A model generated the notes under the pieces. The model was not told where the DNA came from. It saw only the letters and a list, made by a program, of their open reading frames with translations, and ran no database searches. Below are positions 51,587-60,887 of a stretch of 64,000 bases of DNA, piece after piece. Position 1 is the first letter of the stretch, and every line of letters starts with the position of its first letter. The stretch spans positions 310,001 through 374,000 of the forward strand of contig NZ_FRCY01000004.1 of NCBI RefSeq assembly GCF_900143075.1. Direction: 5' to 3'. Both the position numbers and the translations under genes were made by a program. This DNA is from Cyclobacterium lianum. GTDB taxonomy: Bacteria > Bacteroidota > Bacteroidia > Cytophagales > Cyclobacteriaceae.

Positions 51587-51587
51587 T

Positions 51588-52673
51588 ATGGCTTTTGAAC
51601 TGACAAAGCTGTTGCGTCCGCATATTCATGCGCTCAAGCCCTATTCATCTGCACGGGATGAATATACGGGGAAGGAGGGTATATTTCTGGATGCCAATGA
51701 AAACCCGCTGGGTTCTGTCAGCAGCAAACCCTTCAATAGATATCCAGACCCCAACCAGACAGCCCTCAAGGCGAGATTATCAGAAATAAAGAAGGTAGCT
51801 GCTGATCAGATTTTTTTGGGAAATGGTAGCGACGAAGCCATTGACTTACTTTTTAGGGCCTTTTGCAGGCCAGGAATAGACAATGTAATCATTTTACCTC
51901 CTACATACGGCATGTATGAGGTAAGTGCTGGAATCAATGATACCCGGGTAGTAAAAATCCCTTTGAGCGCTGATTTCCAGATACAGGAAAAAAAGGTACT
52001 GCATGCCATAGATGATAACACCAAAATCATCTTTATCTGCTCTCCCAATAATCCCAGTGGAAATAAACTCAACAGAGAATCCATCTATAAATTGCTGAAA
52101 TCCTTCAATGGCTTGCTGGTGATTGACGAAGCATATATTGACTTCAGTGATGAACCCAGCTTCTCAAGGGAGCTGGACCAATACCCAAATCTTCTGGTAT
52201 TACAAACCTTGTCCAAAGCTTGGGGTCTGGCCGGCCTGAGGTTGGGAATGGCTTTTGCATCCAGAGAAATTATTGCAATACTCAATAAGATCAAACCTCC
52301 CTACAATATCAGCGGCCTTACCCAGCAAACTGTACTGAAGGCACTGGACAATCTGCACAGGCTGGAAGAGATGGTCTCGGAGATAAAATCGCAGAAAACC
52401 GCACTGGAGGAAGGATTGCGCAAAAACCCCAAAGTAGAGCGCATTTTTCCTTCTGCGGCCAATTTCCTGCTGGTCAGAGTGCCCGATGCCCACAAGGTCT
52501 ATCAACAACTGATAGACAAAAAAATAATCGTCCGTGACCGGTCCAGAGTACAACAATGTGAAGATTGTCTGAGAATAACGGTCGGCAGCAGCGAAGAAAA
52601 CAATCGGCTCCTGCTGGCTCTAAATGAAGTGCTGGAAACCCAGGCGATCGCTGAAACTAACCAACGAAAGTAA
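51588..52673 (+). CDS. hisC: Histidinol-phosphate aminotransferase
   Basis: A 361-residue fold-type I PLP enzyme: [47 protein letters not shown] and the PLP lysine motif [14 protein letters not shown]. It transaminates imidazole acetol phosphate. Its stop overlaps the hisB start by 1 bp. Confidence 0.95.
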   Translation: MAFELTKLLRPHIHALKPYSSARDEYTGKEGIFLDANENPLGSVSSKPFNRYPDPNQTALKARLSEIKKVAADQIFLGNGSDEAIDLLFRAFCRPGIDNVIILPPTYGMYEVSAGINDTRVVKIPLSADFQIQEKKVLHAIDDNTKIIFICSPNNPSGNKLNRESIYKLLKSFNGLLVIDEAYIDFSDEPSFSRELDQYPNLLVLQTLSKAWGLAGLRLGMAFASREIIAILNKIKPPYNISGLTQQTVLKALDNLHRLEEMVSEIKSQKTALEEGLRKNPKVERIFPSAANFLLVRVPDAHKVYQQLIDKKIIVRDRSRVQQCEDCLRITVGSSEENNRLLLALNEVLETQAIAETNQRK

Positions 52674-53776
52674 TGATGAAACGAAAGGTTTTGTTTATCG
52701 ACAGAGATGGTACCATCATCAAGGAGCCACCCACAGATTTTCAGGTAGATAGTCTGGAGAAACTTGAGTTTATTCCCCGGGCGATCACCAACCTGAGCAG
52801 GTTGGCAGAGGACAATCAATTTGAGCTGGTGATGGTGACCAATCAGGATGGTCTCGGCACTTCCTCTTTTCCCGAGGAAAACTTCTGGCCTGCCCAATAC
52901 AAAATGCTCAAAACACTGGAGCAGGAAGGAGTAGTATTTAAAGCCATCCATATCGACAACTCGTTTGAACATGAAAATGCACCTACACGTAAGCCTGGAA
53001 CCGGCATGCTCGAAGCCTACCTCAGCGGGGAGTATGACCTGGAGCATTCATTCGTGATCGGTGATCGCAAAACGGACATTCAACTGGCAGAAAACCTGGG
53101 TACTGGTGCCATATATTTTGGTTCGGAAGAAATGGAGGGGGCAAGACTGTCTACCGAATCCTGGGATGAAATTTATCATTTTTTAAAACTGCCTCCGAGA
53201 AAAGCCAGTCTTAACAGGACAACCTCGGAAACACAGATCTCTATTCAGCTCAACCTGGATGGTACGGGAAAAAGTAAGATCCAAACCGGCATTCATTTTT
53301 TTGATCACATGCTGGACCAACTCGCCAGGCACGGCGGCACTGATCTGGAGATTCAGGTGAGCGGCGATTTACACATCGACGAACACCATACCATAGAGGA
53401 TACCGGGCTGGCATTGGGAGAAGCTTACCTCAAGGCCCTGGGAGATAAAAAAGGGATTTACCGCTACGGATTTTTGTTGCCCATGGACGATTGTCTGGCT
53501 CAGGTAGCAGTAGATTTTGGCGGCAGACCATGGTTGGTATGGGAAGCGGATTTCAAACGGGAGAAGATAGGAGAAATGCCTACGGAAATGTTTTACCATT
53601 TTTTCAAGTCCTTCAGTGATACTGCAAAATGTAACCTGAATATCAAGGCCTCCGGAGAAAACGAACACCATAAAATTGAAGCGATTTTCAAAGGCCTGGC
53701 CAGGGCAATCAAAATGGCCGTGAAAAAAGACCCCTATCAACTGGACCAATTGCCCAGTACCAAGGGAAAGCTATAA
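52673..53776 (+). CDS. hisB: Bifunctional histidinol-phosphatase/IGP dehydratase
   Basis: A 367-residue fusion (start at 52673 or the next ATG at 52676). The N-terminal HAD phosphatase has [18 protein letters not shown] and [19 protein letters not shown]. The C-terminal imidazoleglycerol-phosphate dehydratase has [32 protein letters not shown] and [20 protein letters not shown]. Fused HisB occurs in Bacteroidota as in enterobacteria. It is the last his gene here; hisHAFI are not in the window. Confidence 0.95.
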   Translation: MMKRKVLFIDRDGTIIKEPPTDFQVDSLEKLEFIPRAITNLSRLAEDNQFELVMVTNQDGLGTSSFPEENFWPAQYKMLKTLEQEGVVFKAIHIDNSFEHENAPTRKPGTGMLEAYLSGEYDLEHSFVIGDRKTDIQLAENLGTGAIYFGSEEMEGARLSTESWDEIYHFLKLPPRKASLNRTTSETQISIQLNLDGTGKSKIQTGIHFFDHMLDQLARHGGTDLEIQVSGDLHIDEHHTIEDTGLALGEAYLKALGDKKGIYRYGFLLPMDDCLAQVAVDFGGRPWLVWEADFKREKIGEMPTEMFYHFFKSFSDTAKCNLNIKASGENEHHKIEAIFKGLARAIKMAVKKDPYQLDQLPSTKGKL

Positions 53777-53781
53777 AGAAA

Positions 53782-53810
53782 AGGGCTATCCTGCCGTGAA
53801 GGATAGCCCT
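53782..53810 (+). terminator. Hairpin after hisB
   Basis: AGGGCTATCCT and AGGATAGCCCT form an 11-bp stem with a seven-base loop, directly after the hisB stop. The T-run is imperfect (GATTAAAAAATACTTTTTT), so it may be a weaker terminator. Confidence 0.7.
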
Positions 53811-54045
53811 GATTAAAAAATACTTTTTTACCTTATCGCCTGCGGTATTCATTTTTCTGGTAAGCCTTCAAATATCCCGACGAAAGAGATTGGTTTTCAC
53901 CCTTTTGAATCCCTTAAAACGTCCCGCCTTTAAAAGTACGTAGCCGGATGGTAATTTGGATCGAAATGAATAAGGGAATTTTTGTATAAAGTAGGAATTT
54001 GGTGTATCTTTAAAACTAATCTATTAATTTACGATAAAATTATCC

Positions 54046-54849
54046 ATGCCCCCTACCCGACTCACATCTTGTATTTTAGTTCTGCTGGTATTCAGCCAGT
54101 GCATCGGGAGCTTCAGAGATGCAGAAGCCCTTTACCTAAGCGGCAGGTATGAAGAGGCCATTGAAGCGTTTAATAAAGTACTGTTTGTCAGTACCACTGA
54201 CCTGAAATCATTGCACCTACGGGCGAGATCCTATGAAGAGCTGGAGATGTATGACTTCGCAATAAAGGATTACCGAAGGATATTGGCCCTGGAACCTACC
54301 TATGCGCAGGCTTATGCGGGTATTGGAAAAATCGCCTGGGAGAAGAAAAACATGAAGGAAGCAGAGCAAAACTTTTTGCTGGCAGCCATGCATGATCCCT
54401 CCGACTATGACATACTGGTGTTACTCTCCCGGGCAATGATCAAAAACGGACGATACAAAAGTGCGGTAGAGTTTCTCGATGAAGCCATTGTGCTGAAGCC
54501 AGAGGAACCAATGCCACATTACTACAAAGGCATTGCCCAGGCTTATTCGGGAGATGGGCTAGGCGTGATCGTTTCATTCAACAAATACCTGGAGATCGAA
54601 CCAGACAACCTGAGTGCCCATTACAACAGGGGATTTGCCTTGATGAAGCTGGGCTATTGCTCCTGGGCCGTAGAAGATTTTGACAAGGTGCTGGAAGAAA
54701 ACCCGCGACATTACGATGCCCTTGCGCGGCGTGCCCTGTGCCTTCTGGAAAAAAATCCGCGACAGGCCTGCTTTGATCTGGAAACCGCGGCCATAAACGG
54801 CAACCTGCTTGCAAAAGCAAATTTGAACCGCTGTCAGGCTTTCCGTTAG
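54046..54849 (+). CDS. TPR-repeat lipoprotein
   Basis: A 267-residue protein with a lipoprotein-like signal (CILVLLVFSQCIG, Cys near residue 20) and about six TPR units (ALYLSGRYEEAIEAFNKVLF, YDFAIKDYRRILALEPTYAQ, HYNRGFALMKLGYCSWAVED). TPRs mediate protein contacts; the partner is unknown. The promoter is probably TTG-N20-TATCTTTA at about 53990-54017. Confidence 0.8.
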   Translation: MPPTRLTSCILVLLVFSQCIGSFRDAEALYLSGRYEEAIEAFNKVLFVSTTDLKSLHLRARSYEELEMYDFAIKDYRRILALEPTYAQAYAGIGKIAWEKKNMKEAEQNFLLAAMHDPSDYDILVLLSRAMIKNGRYKSAVEFLDEAIVLKPEEPMPHYYKGIAQAYSGDGLGVIVSFNKYLEIEPDNLSAHYNRGFALMKLGYCSWAVEDFDKVLEENPRHYDALARRALCLLEKNPRQACFDLETAAINGNLLAKANLNRCQAFR

Positions 54850-54954
54850 CCTGCCAATGGACCATTTTTAAAGATTTTTAACCTTTGAGGACGCCTTATT
54901 CTTTGTGTTAGTAAAGAATAAACGTTTATAAATCCTACTTTTGTTCTCTGAAAT

Positions 54955-55701
54955 ATGAAAGGCAGAAAAATAGTTATCATACCCACATACAATGAGAAGG
55001 AAAATATCCGGGATATAATTTCGGCCGTCCTGGAACTTCCTGAAGGATTTGAAGTACTGGTGATTGATGATGGCTCTCCGGACGGAACCGCAGAGCTGGT
55101 TAAGGACCTGCAGCTGAATTTTGCCGGTAGGTTACACTTGATCGAAAGAAAGGGAAAACTGGGTCTCGGTACGGCATATCTCGAAGGTTTTGCCTATGCC
55201 CTTGATAAAGGCTATGACTATATTTTTGAGATGGACGCTGATTTTTCTCATGATCCGAAAGATCTCAGCCGGCTGTATGCGATGGCCGCCAATAAAGGGT
55301 TTGACATGGTGATCGGTTCGCGTTATGTCTCGGGTGTAAATGTAGTGAACTGGCCCATGGGACGTGTGCTGATGTCATTTTTTGCCAGCAAATATGTACA
55401 ATTAATTACCGGAATCCCTATCAAAGACACAACGGCGGGATTCATTTGCTATCACAGGAGGGTTCTGGAACACATCAATCTGGATAAAATCAAATTTATT
55501 GGCTATGCATTTCAGATAGAAATGAAATTCACCGCCTGGAAACTTGGATTTAAAATCGTAGAAATACCGATTATTTTCACGGACAGGACCCGAGGCACAT
55601 CTAAAATGTCCAAACATATTTTCAGGGAGGCCATCTTTGGTGTGGTATACATGAAGCTGAAGAGTATTTTTTTTGGCTACAAGCCGGTCAATCAAACTTG
55701 A
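54955..55701 (+). CDS. Polyprenol-phosphate mannosyltransferase (GT2, DPM1-like)
   Basis: A 248-residue GT2 enzyme: KIVIIPTYNEKENIRDIISA, VLVIDDGSPDGTAELV, IFEMDADFSHDPKDLSRLYA and SRYVSGVNVVNWPMGR. It has the short DPM1 length without membrane anchor. It transfers mannose or another sugar from GDP or UDP to a polyprenyl phosphate on the cytosolic side. TACTTTTG 12 bp upstream of the ATG looks like its -7 box. It overlaps the convergent gene by 14 bp. Confidence 0.88.
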   Translation: MKGRKIVIIPTYNEKENIRDIISAVLELPEGFEVLVIDDGSPDGTAELVKDLQLNFAGRLHLIERKGKLGLGTAYLEGFAYALDKGYDYIFEMDADFSHDPKDLSRLYAMAANKGFDMVIGSRYVSGVNVVNWPMGRVLMSFFASKYVQLITGIPIKDTTAGFICYHRRVLEHINLDKIKFIGYAFQIEMKFTAWKLGFKIVEIPIIFTDRTRGTSKMSKHIFREAIFGVVYMKLKSIFFGYKPVNQT

Positions 55702-56908
55702 TAGATTTGATCGGGTTTACATTACTGGTGATCATGGCGGGAATAAACAATACGGCCGTAGTGATGATCAGGATCAAAAGATTGAGGCCAGCGATAAGAG
55801 GCCAATTCCAATATACAGGGACGAAACTCATGTAATAATTTTCCGGGTTCAGCTTGATGATGCGGGTATATTCCTGTAGCCATCCAAAGCCCAAACCGAT
55901 AAGATTACCCAGGAGCATGCCCCGGCCGATGATCCGTATTCCATTCCAGATAAAGATGTTTCTTACTTGTCTGTTTCTCGCACCCAATGCTTTCAGTAAA
56001 CCGATCATAGGTGTACGCTCCATTATGAGTATAAAAAGTATAGAAACCATGTTGAAGGCTGCAACAAACAGGATCAGGGCCAGAAAAACGTACACGTTGT
56101 TATTCAATAATTCCAGCCAATCAAAAATCTGGATGAATTTATCTGTAGCCTTTACGAGTCTGAGGTCATAATCAATAAAATCGTACAGTGCCTCTTCATA
56201 CGTATCGATATCCCCGGGGTCTTTCAGAAAAACCTCAAAACCACCGACCTGCGATTCATCCCAGTCATTGAGTACCCGGATCACCTGGATGTCTCCAATC
56301 ACGATCTTGTCATCAAAATCTTCCAGAAAGGTTTCGTAGAGGCCGACCACCTCCATCCGCCTGAACCTCGGCGGGTCCTGTACAAAATACAAGGTAACCC
56401 TATCCCCTACATCCAGCAGCATTTTCCTCGCAATCCTGGTGGAGATGACAATTTCATTGGCAGGAGAACCGCTTTCATCAAATCGTATAAAACGACCTTC
56501 CACCAGGGAAGACTTAAAGGAAAGTGAATCAAACCCAGGCCCTACCCCTTTCATCATAACGCCTTCGACCTCGTCCTCTCCCTTGATCAGACCGGGCTTA
56601 TTGGCATACACCTGAACATGACGGATCTTGTCCAGATTGCTGTAATTTGTATAAAAATTGCTTTCCTTGCTGCTCGGCGATTCGTCCAGCGGCTGGCTCA
56701 ACACTAAACGGTTTACCTGATAGTGCCCCGTAAATGAAAAAACTTTATTGGATATTACCGCCTGAAAACCTCCCAAAATCAGAAAGGAGATGATCATGAT
56801 CGAAAGCCCCAGCGCAATGCTGGCTACTGCGATCCGGTGAATGGTTCCGGTGAAACCTCCCGTCTTTTTAAAACTGATTCTTTTCGCAATGAAGTAGGAA
56901 AGGTTCAA
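55688..56908 (-). CDS. LolC/E-like FtsX-family permease
   Basis: A 406-residue protein with one N-terminal helix (TIHRIAVASIALGLSIMIIS), a periplasmic domain of about 220 residues and three C-terminal helices (LFVAAFNMVSILFILIMERT, NIFIWNGIRIIGRGMLLGNL). MERTPMIGLLKALGARNRQV is the classic FtsX loop. This is the membrane part of an ABC system for lipoprotein release or related envelope transport. It is the only minus-strand gene in this section. Confidence 0.85.
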   Translation of the reverse strand: MNLSYFIAKRISFKKTGGFTGTIHRIAVASIALGLSIMIISFLILGGFQAVISNKVFSFTGHYQVNRLVLSQPLDESPSSKESNFYTNYSNLDKIRHVQVYANKPGLIKGEDEVEGVMMKGVGPGFDSLSFKSSLVEGRFIRFDESGSPANEIVISTRIARKMLLDVGDRVTLYFVQDPPRFRRMEVVGLYETFLEDFDDKIVIGDIQVIRVLNDWDESQVGGFEVFLKDPGDIDTYEEALYDFIDYDLRLVKATDKFIQIFDWLELLNNNVYVFLALILFVAAFNMVSILFILIMERTPMIGLLKALGARNRQVRNIFIWNGIRIIGRGMLLGNLIGLGFGWLQEYTRIIKLNPENYYMSFVPVYWNWPLIAGLNLLILIITTAVLFIPAMITSNVNPIKSIKFD

Positions 56909-56946
56909 TGAAGTCGTTTATTTTGTTAACGGAAACGCAAATTAAT

Positions 56947-58164
56947 ATGAAGCACCTAAAATTAATACTTATCCTGGCTTTTTTGTTTGGAAACCTGACT
57001 TATTGCAAACAAAGCGCGGAAAACCGGGCTGCAGCACCCACAGCAGATACCGGTGAAGGTCCTGTTGCCGGGGCTATTCCGGGTGCCGACCGCGCCGACC
57101 TGTATATGTCTAAAATAGCCGATAAGCGGATCGCGCTGGCAGTAAACCAAACCAGCGTCCTGACCCAAAAGGAAAACCAGCACCTGGTGGATTTTTTGCT
57201 GGAAGAGGGAATAGATGTAAAGAAAGTATTCGTTCCGGAACATGGCTTCCGGGGAGATGCGGATGCCGGAGAGAAAGTCGAAAACCAGGTGGATCCCAAA
57301 ACAGGCCTGCCGCTGGTTTCACTTTACGGCGATTTTAAAAAACCCTCTGCTTCGGCCCTGGCAGATGTGGATGTAGTTATTTTTGACATTCAGGACGTAG
57401 GCGTAAGGTTTTACACTTTTATCAGTACCCTGCACTATCTGATGGAAGCCTGCGCAGAGCAGGGTAAGGAGCTCATGATCATGGACCGGCCCAACCCCAA
57501 TGGAGATTATGTAGACGGCCCGGTGCTTCAACCTGGTTTTGAAAGTTTTGTAGGCATGCATCCCATACCTGTGGTTCATGGCCTCACCGTTGGTGAACTG
57601 GCAAAGATGATCAATGGGGAAGGCTGGCTAAAAAATGGGGTACAGGCGACTATAGATGTGATTCCGGTAGATAACTGGAGCCATGCCGACCATTATTCCC
57701 TGCCCATTAAGCCCTCTCCCAATCTGCCCAATGACGTGTCCATCCGACTGTACCCATCGCTTTGTTTTTTTGAAGGAACGAACGTCAGTTTGGGCAGGGG
57801 TACCCTATTTCCGTTTCAGGTATATGGCTTTCCTGATCCCAAATTCGGAGATTTCACCTTTACGCCAGTAAGTATCGATGGCATGTCCAGGAATCCGCCA
57901 CAGGAAAACAAGTTGTGCTACGGAAAGGATTTGCGAAACGAGCCTTTGACCCATCAATTTACGCTGACACACTTATTGGATGCCTTTAGAATCGCTGACA
58001 GTGGTCCAGCTTTTTTCAACAACTTTTTTGATAAACTTGCCGGGTCGGATCAATTGAGAAAAGCCATCATCAATGGAGATAACGAAACCGAAATACGGGA
58101 GTCGTGGCAGGCAGGGCTGGAAACATATATGGCCAAACGGACGAAATATCTGATCTATGATTGA
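56947..58164 (+). CDS. namZ: DUF1343 exo-beta-N-acetylmuramidase (NamZ-type) lipoprotein
   Basis: I use ATG at 56947 (MKHLKLILILAFLFGNLTYC), a lipoprotein signal with Cys20. The 405-residue protein has the DUF1343 features KRIALAVNQTSVLTQKENQH, FVPEHGFRGDADAGEKVENQ, DIQDVGVRFYTFISTLHYLM and DRPNPNGDYVDGPVLQPGFE. DUF1343 is now known as NamZ, which removes terminal MurNAc from peptidoglycan fragments. The function is assigned by family. Confidence 0.88.
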   Translation: MKHLKLILILAFLFGNLTYCKQSAENRAAAPTADTGEGPVAGAIPGADRADLYMSKIADKRIALAVNQTSVLTQKENQHLVDFLLEEGIDVKKVFVPEHGFRGDADAGEKVENQVDPKTGLPLVSLYGDFKKPSASALADVDVVIFDIQDVGVRFYTFISTLHYLMEACAEQGKELMIMDRPNPNGDYVDGPVLQPGFESFVGMHPIPVVHGLTVGELAKMINGEGWLKNGVQATIDVIPVDNWSHADHYSLPIKPSPNLPNDVSIRLYPSLCFFEGTNVSLGRGTLFPFQVYGFPDPKFGDFTFTPVSIDGMSRNPPQENKLCYGKDLRNEPLTHQFTLTHLLDAFRIADSGPAFFNNFFDKLAGSDQLRKAIINGDNETEIRESWQAGLETYMAKRTKYLIYD

Positions 58165-58170
58165 TATAGC

Positions 58171-59094
58171 ATGAACAAAGACCTAAGGATAGTATTTATG
58201 GGCACTCCGGAGTTTGCGGTCGCAGCGCTGGAATCATTGCTTCAGGAGGGCTGGAATGTCGTTGCGGTGGTAACAGCAATGGATAAACCCCAGGGCAGAG
58301 GTAGAAAACCCAAACCTTCAGCCGTCAAAGCCTGCGCGCTGCAGCACAATATTCCGATATTACAGCCTCCCAATCTAAAGAGTGAGGCTTTTCTTGCTGA
58401 GTTGAAGGCTTATCGGGCAGACCTGCAGGTAGTAGTGGCCTTCAGGATGCTTCCGGAATTAGTCTGGTCCATGCCTCCCAAAGGCACCTTTAATCTGCAT
58501 GCTTCGCTATTACCCGATTACAGGGGTGCTGCCCCCATCAACTGGGTGCTGATCAATGGCGAAGAGAAAACGGGGGTCACCACGTTTTTTTTACAGCATG
58601 AAATTGACACGGGAAATATCCTCTTTCAGGAAGAAGAGCCCATTCATCCTGAGGACAATGCAGGTAGCTTGTACCAACGCCTGATGGAGAAAGGGGCAAG
58701 ACTGGTGGTAAGGACAGTAGAGGCCATCGCCTCCGGTAATGTCGAGCCAAAGGCACAGGACCACAATAAAGTCAGGCACCAGGCGCCAAAAATATTCAGG
58801 GAAACCTGTGAAATTGACTGGGCGCAGCCTGCCACCACCATCCACCAATTGGTCAAAGGCCTCTCACCCTATCCTGGAGCCAGGTGTGACTTGAACGGAA
58901 GATCTTGTAAAATATACCGGACAGCAGTGGTAAAGGAAGAAGACACAAGCCTGCGTGCGGGGGAGTTTGAAACCGACAACAAGACCTATATTCATTTCCA
59001 GACAGCAAAGGGGCTTCTGGCCCTGTTGGAGCTGCAGGTTGAAGGAAAAAGGAGAATGGAGGTACAGGAATATCTCCGGGGCAATCGACTTTGA
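58171..59094 (+). CDS. fmt: Methionyl-tRNA formyltransferase
   Basis: A 307-residue enzyme: LRIVFMGTPEFAVAALESLL at the start, then FNLHASLLPDYRGAAPINWV with the catalytic Asn/His region, TGVTTFFLQHEIDTGNILFQ and the C-terminal OB-like domain (VKGLSPYPGARCDL). It formylates initiator tRNA. It is 6 bp after the namZ stop. Confidence 0.96.
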   Translation: MNKDLRIVFMGTPEFAVAALESLLQEGWNVVAVVTAMDKPQGRGRKPKPSAVKACALQHNIPILQPPNLKSEAFLAELKAYRADLQVVVAFRMLPELVWSMPPKGTFNLHASLLPDYRGAAPINWVLINGEEKTGVTTFFLQHEIDTGNILFQEEEPIHPEDNAGSLYQRLMEKGARLVVRTVEAIASGNVEPKAQDHNKVRHQAPKIFRETCEIDWAQPATTIHQLVKGLSPYPGARCDLNGRSCKIYRTAVVKEEDTSLRAGEFETDNKTYIHFQTAKGLLALLELQVEGKRRMEVQEYLRGNRL

Positions 59095-59247
59095 ATATGA
59101 AATACGGGCTGCAGGGGGGCGTCTCTTTCAGTTAAATTGTCGTTTGGGGAATCTTCAGGCTATAACCTCCTCAAAACTTTCGGCTTAATTGGGTACTGCT
59201 GCCCAATCAGGTTAAACCCTCAGGCTCTTTTGCTGTCTAAACAAGGA

Positions 59248-59796
59248 ATGGTTCCACTAATCGACGTCAAACTTTTAGAGATGATCAGCGATCCCCTAAC
59301 GAGAGACAGGGGATTCCGCTTGTTGGTAGAGACCTATCAGAAGCGGGTTTATGGCATGGTCAGGAAAATGGTGATTGTCCATGATGATGCCAATGACGTG
59401 GTTCAGAACACCTTTATTAAAGCATTCAAAAATATCCACAAGTTCAACCATAAATCTACGCTATTTACCTGGATCTACAGAATAGCGGTAAACGAAAGTC
59501 TGAATTTTCTGGAAAAGAAAAAAAGACGTAACTTTTTCTCTATGGAGGACCATCATGAGCTCATGCAGGCACATATCGAGGAGTCCCCGCTGGTGGATGG
59601 AAACGAAATCCAGAAGCAGTTACAGAAAGCCATTCTGACGCTGCCGGAGAAGCAGCGCCTGGTTTTTAATTTGCGGTATTTTGAAGACCTTTCCTACGAG
59701 GACATCAGTGCGATGACCGATACCAGCGTCGGCAGCCTGAAAGCCAGTTATCACCATGCCGTAAAAAAAATTGAAGAAATTTTGAAGCAACAGTAA
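59248..59796 (+). CDS. ECF-type RNA polymerase sigma factor
   Basis: I use ATG at 59248 (MVPLIDVKLLEMISDPLTRD), 182 residues. Region 2 is FRLLVETYQKRVYGMVRKMV and NDVVQNTFIKAFKNIHKF; region 4 is LTLPEKQRLVFNLRYFEDLS and SVGSLKASYHHAVKKIEEIL. It belongs to a compact unit with a membrane protein and a periplasmic sensor-like protein that follow. The regulon is unknown. Confidence 0.93.
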   Translation: MVPLIDVKLLEMISDPLTRDRGFRLLVETYQKRVYGMVRKMVIVHDDANDVVQNTFIKAFKNIHKFNHKSTLFTWIYRIAVNESLNFLEKKKRRNFFSMEDHHELMQAHIEESPLVDGNEIQKQLQKAILTLPEKQRLVFNLRYFEDLSYEDISAMTDTSVGSLKASYHHAVKKIEEILKQQ

Positions 59797-59830
59797 ACCT
59801 TGTCGTTAATTAACTGTCTAAAAGGAGAAT

Positions 59831-60202
59831 ATGAACAAATTCCCAAAAGAAAATATATTTAAGGTTCCGGAGGATTATTTTGAAAGTTTGCCGGACATCA
59901 TTCTTGACAAGCGAAAGCAGCGCATTAAAAATTATTATATCAGTGGAATTGCTGCTGCCGCCGTATTGTTGGTAGGTTTTTTGATTCTGGCGATCAACTT
60001 CAGCTCAATGGAAGAGACTGATCTTCAAGCCGAGATCAATAATGACGTCGAATATTACATTGCTACCGGGATTTGGGATGACGAAGAAATATTACTGCTG
60101 GCCGAGCATCCAAATGATCTGCTGGATCTTATCGCAGAAGAAGAATGGAGCCGGCAGGAGTGGGATGAGGAGGAGTTTTACGATAATGAAATGTGGTATT
60201 GA
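59831..60202 (+). CDS. Anti-sigma-like single-pass membrane protein
   Basis: A 123-residue protein beginning with FPKENIFKVPEDYFESLPDI, a sequence common in Bacteroidota proteins that follow ECF sigma genes, then one transmembrane helix (GIAAAAVLLVGFLILAINF) and an acidic periplasmic tail. Inference: it holds the sigma factor at the membrane. It does not have the zinc-binding anti-sigma motif. Confidence 0.75.
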   Translation: MNKFPKENIFKVPEDYFESLPDIILDKRKQRIKNYYISGIAAAAVLLVGFLILAINFSSMEETDLQAEINNDVEYYIATGIWDDEEILLLAEHPNDLLDLIAEEEWSRQEWDEEEFYDNEMWY

Positions 60203-60203
60203 T

Positions 60204-60329
60204 ATGAAATCGGCACGATTAGAATCATCACTAACCAAATTGGACAATGATTATTTTAATCGTCAAAAATTCTCCCGAAAAAATAGGGACCAGGCTTATG
60301 GCCGCTTAAAGACAATAACAAACATATGA
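60204..60329 (+). CDS. 41-codon ORF, intact copy of 126-bp element
   Basis: ATG at 60204 begins a 41-residue basic product (SARLESSLTKLDNDYFNRQK, then FSRKNRDQAYGRLKTITNI). Its stop overlaps the start of the next gene as ATATGA. The nearly same sequence, decayed, precedes hisD (50172-50297). Because a decayed copy keeps the sequence, the DNA or RNA itself may be what matters rather than the peptide. No known family. Confidence 0.5.
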   Translation: MKSARLESSLTKLDNDYFNRQKFSRKNRDQAYGRLKTITNI

Positions 60330-60781
60330 AAAATTGGATAATGGTCTGCCTGCTGATGGGCATTAGTCTGGCCAGCTATGGGCAGCGCGACAGGAATATA
60401 GACCGGGAAAAACTACAGGCTGCCAGAGTCGGTTTCATTACCAACAGACTCTCCATTACACCTGAACAGGCAGAGAAATTCTGGCCACTTTTCAACGAAC
60501 ACGAGGAAGACAGGATGTCCCTGATGCGTGAAATGAGAGAAATTTCTAAAAAAAGTGAAGAAGACATCAGCAATGATGAGGCCCGGAAATTGATTGAGGC
60601 TAGATTTGATCTTCAAATGAAATTGCTAAACGCGGAAAGAGTATTTCTGGAAAAAGTAGCCGAGACCTTATCCCCTGTGCAGTCTTTGAGATTGAACGAA
60701 GCCAACCGGGATTTTACGAGACATATCTATCGCATGCAACGGCGTGGAAGAGAACCAGGGGACGACAAAAGAGAGGATTGA
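60326..60781 (+). CDS. Periplasmic Spy/CpxP-like sensor linked to ECF sigma
   Basis: A 151-residue protein with signal peptide (WIMVCLLMGISLASYGQRD) and helical body ITNRLSITPEQAEKFWPLFN, EEDRMSLMREMREISKKSEE, AETLSPVQSLRLNEANRDF. LxxxQ-like repeats recall Spy/CpxP/ZraP. Similar proteins are often annotated as sensor of ECF-type sigma factor. It completes the sigma/anti-sigma/sensor trio and may detect envelope or metal stress. Confidence 0.8.
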   Translation: MKNWIMVCLLMGISLASYGQRDRNIDREKLQAARVGFITNRLSITPEQAEKFWPLFNEHEEDRMSLMREMREISKKSEEDISNDEARKLIEARFDLQMKLLNAERVFLEKVAETLSPVQSLRLNEANRDFTRHIYRMQRRGREPGDDKRED

Positions 60782-60887
60782 GCCTTTCCAAAAAGAAAAT
60801 ACCTGCTATATCATCTGCTGTAGATGTTGAGGGTTGATGTCAGCAAAAGGCTACCAATTTTCAATCATTTTTTCGTTTATTTGTGGC

